DNA of 10,155 nucleotides. Origin: Trueperaceae bacterium (GTDB taxonomy: Bacteria > Deinococcota > Deinococci > Deinococcales > Trueperaceae). Shown here in pieces: positions 5,971 through 10,155 of the stretch. Location: contig SKWV01000376.1 of the NCBI GenBank assembly GCA_007128755.1, positions 1-10,155 on the forward strand, in the 5' to 3' direction. Made by a program: the position numbers and the translations under genes. Within the stretch, counting starts at the first letter, position 1. Each line of letters opens with the position of its first letter. The notes below the pieces were generated by a model, which searched no databases, had not been told where the DNA came from, and was given only the letters and a program-made list of their open reading frames with translations.

Positions 5971-7523
5971 CGCCTCCTCTCGTCGTCGGGCCCGTCGTCG
6001 GGCCCGTCGTCGGGTGCGCGGGACCCGTCGGTCCCGTCGCGCGAGGCCTCGTCGACGCCCTCGTCCCAGTCCGCGTCGAGCTCGCGCGCGGCCGCCCGAC
6101 CGGGGGCGGTGGGCTTCTGCGGTCCGGCCTCGGGATCGACGTCGGTCCCGCGCGGGTTGAGCACCGGGTTGGTGAGCCACGCGTCCTGCCCGCGCTCCTC
6201 GTCGGTGGGACCGCTGCGGCGCTCCCGCAGGAGCATGGCCCAGCTGAACTCGTTGCGGCCGATCATGCCCTCGGGGCGGAACACCATGATGGCGATGAGC
6301 AGTACCGACAGGAAGATCGCCCGCATGCCGAAGCCTCGGAAGGTGCCCTCGAGGAAGGCGGGATCGATGGCGGCGATCACGAACGCGAGCACCGCCGCTC
6401 CCGCCAGCACGCCCGCGCTCCAGTGGAACCGGGGTCTGAGTCGCCGTAGCGACCGGAACAGCACCGCGAGGGCGGCCATGAGGACCAGCGCCCCGCCGGC
6501 GAACGCGAGCCACTGCTGCAGGGTGTAGGTCTGCTCCAGCGGGTCGCCGTACTGGCGCACGAACACCACGAGCGCCGTGCCCAGGAGCACTCCCGTGATC
6601 GACCCCGTGCCTCCGGCGGAGATGGCGACGAGGAAGAAGAAGGTCAGCTGGAACAGGAAGAAGTCGAGGCGCACGCCGCCGAGCCAGGAGACCCAGAGCC
6701 CGCCCGCGACGCCGGCGAAGAACGCCGAGATCACGAAGCCCAGCACCTTGTGGTAGGCGAGGTTGATCCCCATCGCCTGCGCGGCGACCTCGTCCTCGCG
6801 GATCGCCTGCATGGCGCGCCCGTACGACGAGAACTTGAGCTTGCTGATGACGAAGACCGTGAACGCGAGGACGCCGAACGTCCACCAGATGCTCTTGCCG
6901 AACTCGCTGGTGAGGCCCGGGAAGCCGAGCGCGCCGTTGGTGTACTCGGCGAAGAGCCGCGTGGAGGCCGACAGCCGGATGATCTCGCCGAACCCGAAGG
7001 TGACGATGGCGAGGTAGTCCCCGCGCAGGCGCAGGCTCGGGATGCCGACGATCAGGCCGGCGAACGCCGCCATGAGCCCGCCCAGGAAGATCGCGATCAG
7101 GAAGCGGACCCAGAGCGTCTCCGGCGTGGTGAGCGCGTCGAGCCCGAGGCTCCGCAGCATGCTGGTGACCGAGATCGCCAGCGACTCCTCCGTCATCATC
7201 GAGCGCGCCGAGGTCAGGATGCGGGCGCGGGCGGCCTCGTCGAGGATGAGGAGGCCGGTGGTGTAGCCGCCGATGAGCATGAAGCCGTGATGACCGAGCG
7301 AGAGGATGCCGAGCGTGCCGTTGATGAGGTTGAGGCTGACGGTGGCGACGCCCCAGATCGCGAACAGCGCCAGCGACTGGGTGAGCTTCGACGAGCCGAT
7401 CGACTCGAGCAGCATGAGCACCAGCACACCGAGCCCGATCGCCACGAACGTGAGCGCGACGTTGCGGACGCGCTTGCGTGGGTCGACGTCGTCGAACGCG
7501 GTGGGCGTCTGGTGCAGCGCCAT
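5967..7523 (-). CDS. livM: Branched-chain amino acid ABC transporter, permease LivM (long form)
   Basis: Inner-membrane permease half of the importer. At 518 residues it is longer than Escherichia coli LivM (425) and many others near 320-350. Family stretches: LFAIWGVATVSLNLINGTLGILSLGHHGFMLIGGY in pieces (SLNLINGTLGILSLGH, 63-78), LRLRGDYLAIVTFGFGEIIR (164-183), the ATPase-coupling loop GRAMQAIREDEVAAQAMGI (235-253), the AGGTGSITGVLLG stretch (303-315) and the closing FRPEGMIGR (415-423). Extra parts are a loop of about 35 residues after the first core helices (96-133), two added hydrophobic segments (about 341-356 and 369-385), and a cytoplasmic tail of about 90 residues from 430. That tail is acidic and Pro/Gly-rich and ends in DDGP repeats. 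ATG 7523 overlaps the livH stop by one base and has GGAGAAGG (7535-7528) 4 nt upstream. Confidence 0.93.
   Translation of the reverse strand: MALHQTPTAFDDVDPRKRVRNVALTFVAIGLGVLVLMLLESIGSSKLTQSLALFAIWGVATVSLNLINGTLGILSLGHHGFMLIGGYTTGLLILDEAARARILTSARSMMTEESLAISVTSMLRSLGLDALTTPETLWVRFLIAIFLGGLMAAFAGLIVGIPSLRLRGDYLAIVTFGFGEIIRLSASTRLFAEYTNGALGFPGLTSEFGKSIWWTFGVLAFTVFVISKLKFSSYGRAMQAIREDEVAAQAMGINLAYHKVLGFVISAFFAGVAGGLWVSWLGGVRLDFFLFQLTFFFLVAISAGGTGSITGVLLGTALVVFVRQYGDPLEQTYTLQQWLAFAGGALVLMAALAVLFRSLRRLRPRFHWSAGVLAGAAVLAFVIAAIDPAFLEGTFRGFGMRAIFLSVLLIAIMVFRPEGMIGRNEFSWAMLLRERRSGPTDEERGQDAWLTNPVLNPRGTDVDPEAGPQKPTAPGRAAARELDADWDEGVDEASRDGTDGSRAPDDGPDDGPDDERRR
5981..6014. repeat. 12-bp tandem repeat in the 3' end of livM
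   Basis: CGTCGTCGGGCC occurs twice in full (5981-5992, 5993-6004) and a third time for ten bases (6005-6014). In the livM reading frame it encodes repeated Asp-Asp-Gly-Pro near the C-terminus. The unit is a multiple of three, so gain or loss of a copy by slippage would change tail length without breaking the frame or the overlapping livG start. Confidence 0.85.
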
Positions 7524-8713
7524 CAGACCTTCTCCGAGAGGTCTTCACCGACGATGCCGCTCGGGCGCACCAGCAGCACGATGATGAGCAGCACGAACGC
7601 GAAGGTGTCCTTGAACTCCGTCACCCCCTGGAACGTGGGGGTACGCGGGAAGAGCGCGCTCATGAAGTTCTCGGAGAAGCCGATGATCATGGCGCCGATG
7701 ACCGCGCCTGGCAGGCTGCCGATGCCGCCGATGACGGCCGCGGCGAACGCCTTGATGCCCGGCAGGATGCCCAGGGTCGCCGGCTGGTTGAGCGAGCCGA
7801 AGTTGAGCCCCCACATCGCGCCTCCGGCGGCCGCCAGGATCGAGCCGAGCAGGAAGGTCGTGGCGATCACCTTGTTGACCGACACGCCCATCATCTGGGC
7901 GACCTCGGCGTCCTGCGCGGAGGCGCGCATCGCCTTGCCGAGCCGGGACCGGGTGACGAAGCTGGTGAGCGCCAGGACGAGCACGAGCGTGATCACGGGG
8001 ATCGCGACCAGGAGGTTGTTCGTGAGCACCGGCTGACCCGCGACGACGAGCGTGAAGGGATCGTTGAGCGGCGTGTCGGGGCGGAACGGCGTCTGCCGGT
8101 TCGTGAACGCCAGCAGGCCGACGTTCTGGAGCAGGAACGAAACGGCGATCGCGGTGATGAGGAGCGAGTTGCGCGGCGCCGTTCGGAGCGGGACGTACGC
8201 GACGCGGTCGATCGTGAGGCCGAGCACGCCGGTGGCCAGCATCGAGCCCACCAGCGCGGCCCAGAAGGGCCACGTGAAGCTCGTGAGGGCCCACGTGAGG
8301 CCGACGACGGCGACCACCCCCACGCCGAGCACCAGCGGGTCGCGCATGCTGCCGCGGAAGAGCTCCGTGACGCGCATGGCGGCGTAGGCCATGACGATCG
8401 CCAGCGCGATCCCACCCGGCAGCGAGTAGGGCGTGATGGTGAACAGGAAGTACGTGGCGAAGGCGCCGACCATGAACACCTCGCCGTGGGCGAAGTTGAT
8501 CAACCGGATGATGCCGTACACCATCGTGTAGCCGAGCGCGATGAGGGCGTAGAGACTGCCGAGCTTGACCGAGTCGATGGCGGCGCGAGCGAAGAACGCC
8601 GCGTTGAAGCGCTCCGACACGGTGCCGAGGTAGAGCATCCGCCAGACGATCAGGAGCACGAGCAGGGCGAGGATGGCCCAGGGGAGCCACCGCTTCAGCT
8701 GTGGCGCGCTCAC
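7523..8713 (-). CDS. livH: Branched-chain amino acid ABC transporter, permease LivH (long form)
   Basis: The other inner-membrane permease, 396 residues against about 308 in E. coli. Seen: a hydrophobic first segment (10-24), the family core SLYALIALGYTMVYGIIRLINFAHGEVFMVGAF in pieces (ALIALGYTMVYGIIRLINFA, 56-75; HGEVFMVGAF, 76-85), the coupling loop GKAMRASAQDAEVAQMMGV (259-277), GGIGSLPGAVIGA (329-341) and the closing LVRPSGIVGE (381-390). The extra length lies mainly at about 100-157, where added hydrophobic stretches surround MRDPLVLG. The GTG start at 8713 has no close SD; GAGAGG sits 13 nt upstream. No ATG or GTG is found in frame further up before the sequence ceases to look coding, so the start is the weakest point. 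A possible own promoter lies at 8810-8839. Confidence 0.93.
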   Translation of the reverse strand: MSAPQLKRWLPWAILALLVLLIVWRMLYLGTVSERFNAAFFARAAIDSVKLGSLYALIALGYTMVYGIIRLINFAHGEVFMVGAFATYFLFTITPYSLPGGIALAIVMAYAAMRVTELFRGSMRDPLVLGVGVVAVVGLTWALTSFTWPFWAALVGSMLATGVLGLTIDRVAYVPLRTAPRNSLLITAIAVSFLLQNVGLLAFTNRQTPFRPDTPLNDPFTLVVAGQPVLTNNLLVAIPVITLVLVLALTSFVTRSRLGKAMRASAQDAEVAQMMGVSVNKVIATTFLLGSILAAAGGAMWGLNFGSLNQPATLGILPGIKAFAAAVIGGIGSLPGAVIGAMIIGFSENFMSALFPRTPTFQGVTEFKDTFAFVLLIIVLLVRPSGIVGEDLSEKV

Positions 8714-8809
8714 GCGGAATCGTGTGCCTCTCAGGGTCGGTGCCTCGTTTCTCGATGGGCGGAGCGCGGGGCGACTCCAGCGTCGGTGCCTTCGTGAGGG
8801 TGGTGGAGC

Positions 8810-8839
8810 ATGCTACACCGGTCGGCGGGGCGTCGTCAG
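8810..8839 (-). promoter_or_regulatory. Weak candidate promoter for livHMGF
   Basis: On the minus strand, CTGACG (8839-8834) matches four of six -35 bases and TAGCAT (8815-8810) matches four of six -10 bases, with an 18-bp spacer. It would give a leader of roughly 90 nt before livH. The segment GGTGTAG just upstream is also found before ask. Such matches arise by chance, so this is a low-confidence call. Confidence 0.25.
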
Positions 8840-8872
8840 CCGCATGGAGGGCTCGGCCGGCGAAGCCCCACG

Positions 8873-8903
8873 CGAAGAGGGCGGGAGTCCCCCGCCCTCT
8901 TCG
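8873..8903 (-). terminator. Perfect 13-bp hairpin after livJ, without a U-run
   Basis: CGAAGAGGGCGGG (8873-8885) and CCCGCCCTCTTCG (8891-8903) are exact reverse complements around a 5-nt loop. The arm nearer livJ starts 45 bp after its stop codon. The stem is long and GC-rich, but neither strand has T residues following it, so full termination is unlikely. It could end part of the transcripts or protect the livJ message from 3' exonucleases, as hairpins between malE and malF do in enteric bacteria. The structure is seen; its role is inferred. Confidence 0.7.
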
Positions 8904-8948
8904 AGCACACGTCACACGTGCGTCATGCGTGCAGGTGCGGCGCTCGGA

Positions 8949-10091
8949 TCAGTCGCCGGTGCCGATCCCGAACAGCGGGATGGAGCTCCAGGCGGTGCCG
9001 TCGGGCGCGGGCACCTGGTACTGGAAGAAGCCGATCGTGCGGTCGGCCGGCGTGCCGTCGGTGCCGGCGAAGGTGATGTCGCCGGAGACGCCGGCGTAGC
9101 CCTCGATCGACTGCAGCGCGGGGAGGACGTCGGCGACGTCGACCGAGTCGGCGTTGCGCACCGCCTGCGCGATGACGTTCATGCTGTCGGCGCCGGCGAG
9201 CGTGAAGCCGTTGAAGTCCGTGGCGCCCGGGTTCTGGACGCGGAAGAACGACTCGAACTCGGCAGCGCGCTCGGCGGCCTCGCCGGTGAGCACCTCGGGT
9301 CCACCGAAGCCGGTGAAGATGTAGCCGTCGAACGCGTCGCCACCACCCTCGGGGCACTGCGAGTCGTCCGAGGCGTCGGCACCCAGGATCTGCTGGGTGA
9401 ACCCGGCGGCGCGCAGGGAGGGCATGAGCGCGGCGCCTTCGGCGCAGAAGCCGGAGTAGTAGATGACGTCGGCGGGGAGGCCGAGCACGTCGCTGATCTG
9501 GGCCGAGAAGTCGACCGTGTTGGCGACGAAGTCGACGACGATGGTGGAGCCGCCCAGGTTCTCGAACTCCTCGGCGAAGAAGCCGGCGAGCCCGAACGAG
9601 TAGTCGTCGTCCTGCTGGCGGAAGACGATGGCCTCACGCGCGCCCAGGTCGTCGTAGGCGTAGCGCGCGGCGACGGTGCCCTGGAAGTCGTCGGTGTACG
9701 CCATGCGGAAGACGTACTCGCCGATCTGCGTGGTCGCGGGGTTGGTCGAGCTCGTCGAGAGCTTGATGATGCCGGCGGCCTGCAGCACCTCGGCAGCGGG
9801 GATGGCCATGCTGGTCGAGATCGGACCGAGCACCGCGAGGACGCCCTCGTCGACGAAGCGGTTGGCGCAGGCGACGGAGTTCTCGACCAGCGTCGCGTTG
9901 TCGCAGATCGACAGCTCGAAGCGCTGCGAGTCGGGCATCTGGGCGAGGGCGGTCTCGATCCCCTGCAGGGTCGAGGTCCCGATCGTCGCGAAGCGTCCGG
10001 AGAGTTCGAGGTTGACACCGATCCGGGCGGTCTGCGCGAGCGCACCGCCGGCCAGGATCAGGATGACGAGCACCAGGGCGATTCTCTTCAT
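8949..10091 (-). CDS. livJ: Branched-chain amino acid ABC transporter, substrate-binding protein LivJ
   Basis: The extracytoplasmic receptor that captures substrate and delivers it to LivHM. It has 380 residues. The N-terminus is a clear Sec signal (MKR, hydrophobic 4-16, ALA then Q at 20) with likely cleavage after Ala19 and no lipobox Cys, so the protein should be free in a periplasm. Family stretches of the type-1 periplasmic binding fold: IGVNLELSGRFATIG (24-38), VLAVLGPISTSMAIPAAEVL (84-103), IIKLSTSSTNPATTQIG (108-124) and VFRMAYTDDFQG (128-139). Cysteines 63, 75, 216 and 246 could form two disulfides; E. coli LivJ has one near the first pair. The exact ligand (Leu/Ile/Val or another amino acid or amide) cannot be read from sequence alone. 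ATG 10091 has GGAGGAG (10104-10098) 6 nt upstream. First gene of the operon. Confidence 0.94.
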   Translation of the reverse strand: MKRIALVLVILILAGGALAQTARIGVNLELSGRFATIGTSTLQGIETALAQMPDSQRFELSICDNATLVENSVACANRFVDEGVLAVLGPISTSMAIPAAEVLQAAGIIKLSTSSTNPATTQIGEYVFRMAYTDDFQGTVAARYAYDDLGAREAIVFRQQDDDYSFGLAGFFAEEFENLGGSTIVVDFVANTVDFSAQISDVLGLPADVIYYSGFCAEGAALMPSLRAAGFTQQILGADASDDSQCPEGGGDAFDGYIFTGFGGPEVLTGEAAERAAEFESFFRVQNPGATDFNGFTLAGADSMNVIAQAVRNADSVDVADVLPALQSIEGYAGVSGDITFAGTDGTPADRTIGFFQYQVPAPDGTAWSSIPLFGIGTGD

Positions 10092-10155
10092 AGGGTTCTC
10101 CTCCGTGTGGGATCGTTCACGCTTGGCCGGGTGTTCGGATATTACACGCGGCCCC
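10092..10155 (-). promoter_or_regulatory. Leader and partial promoter of the liv operon
   Basis: On the minus strand TAATAT (10144-10139) matches the -10 consensus in five of six places by the TANNNT rule plus AT content, and is preceded by GTG. It would start a leader of about 40 nt that ends with GGAGGAG (10104-10098) and the livJ ATG. The -35 box would lie beyond the right edge of the window. This is the most AT-rich spot in the region and the best promoter candidate here. No operator, attenuator or riboswitch is visible in the short leader. Confidence 0.5.

Larger units (their letters stand above)
8714..8948 (-). other. livJ-livH intergenic region
   Basis: This 235-bp stretch between livJ and livH holds no gene I can support. 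On the transcribed (minus) strand it contains, in order, a short trailer after the livJ TGA, a strong hairpin (8903-8873), and a weak promoter-like pair: CTGACG (8839-8834) and TAGCAT (8815-8810) with an 18-bp spacer. It is the only sizeable gap inside the transporter operon, and it falls between the binding protein and the membrane parts, where other importer operons adjust relative expression. Confidence 0.6.

Noticed and set aside
6750..8797. Long plus-strand open frames over livM and livH (also 4146-5303 and 5119-6528 over livF, livG and livM)
   Set aside because: They are antisense shadows with Glu, Arg, Asp and His-rich translations and no recognisable domain.
8714..8948. Small gene or non-coding RNA in the livJ-livH gap
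   Set aside because: No open frame with a start, SD and plausible composition; only the hairpin stands out, and it is too short to call an RNA gene.

Overview
The window is very GC-rich by eye, and nearly every base belongs to a bacterial gene. The gene families point to a free-living heterotroph. The best guess is a Deinococcota member of the Truepera type, an inference at about 50-60%. Three things support it. The amino-acid-binding protein has a plain secretory signal ending ALA-Q and no lipoprotein cysteine, which suggests a periplasm. Three genes lack a Shine-Dalgarno (SD) site and have a TA-rich hexamer 5-8 nt before the ATG, the leaderless arrangement common in Deinococcus. The aspartate kinase has the internal beta-subunit start known from Thermus. 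A GC-rich actinobacterium or Chloroflexi member cannot be excluded without a search.

Left part (1-2973). At the left edge lies the 5' part of an acyl-CoA dehydrogenase gene on the minus strand. It is divergent from a small SCP2-type lipid-binding protein gene on the plus strand (529-882). The SCP2 gene converges on, and overlaps by 55 bp, the last gene of a three-gene minus-strand operon. In transcription order that operon is aspartate kinase (2897-1635), an unrecognised 100-residue protein (1633-1331) and an MTH1-like Nudix hydrolase (1334-828). The aspartate kinase gene contains a second in-frame start with a full SD, which should give a separate regulatory beta subunit.

Middle (2974-4427). 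A ferredoxin-NADP reductase of the FprA/adrenodoxin-reductase family is divergent from aspartate kinase and converges on the transporter operon across a 38-bp gap.

Right part (4428-10155). A complete branched-chain amino acid (or related amide/amino acid) ABC importer is encoded on the minus strand: livJ (binding protein), livH and livM (permeases), livG and livF (ATPases). Beyond livJ the genes are joined by 1-11 nt overlaps. livJ is separated from livH by 235 bp holding a perfect 13-bp hairpin without a U-run, which fits a higher level of binding protein than of membrane parts.

The gene content is ordinary housekeeping and transport. I found no mobile element, CRISPR array, tRNA, rRNA or clearly new system. 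The points worth a second look are the internal start in aspartate kinase, an apparent ATC start codon in the acyl-CoA dehydrogenase, repeated leaderless promoter patterns, the unknown protein in the aspartate kinase operon, the livJ-livH hairpin, and the repeat-encoded acidic tail on LivM.
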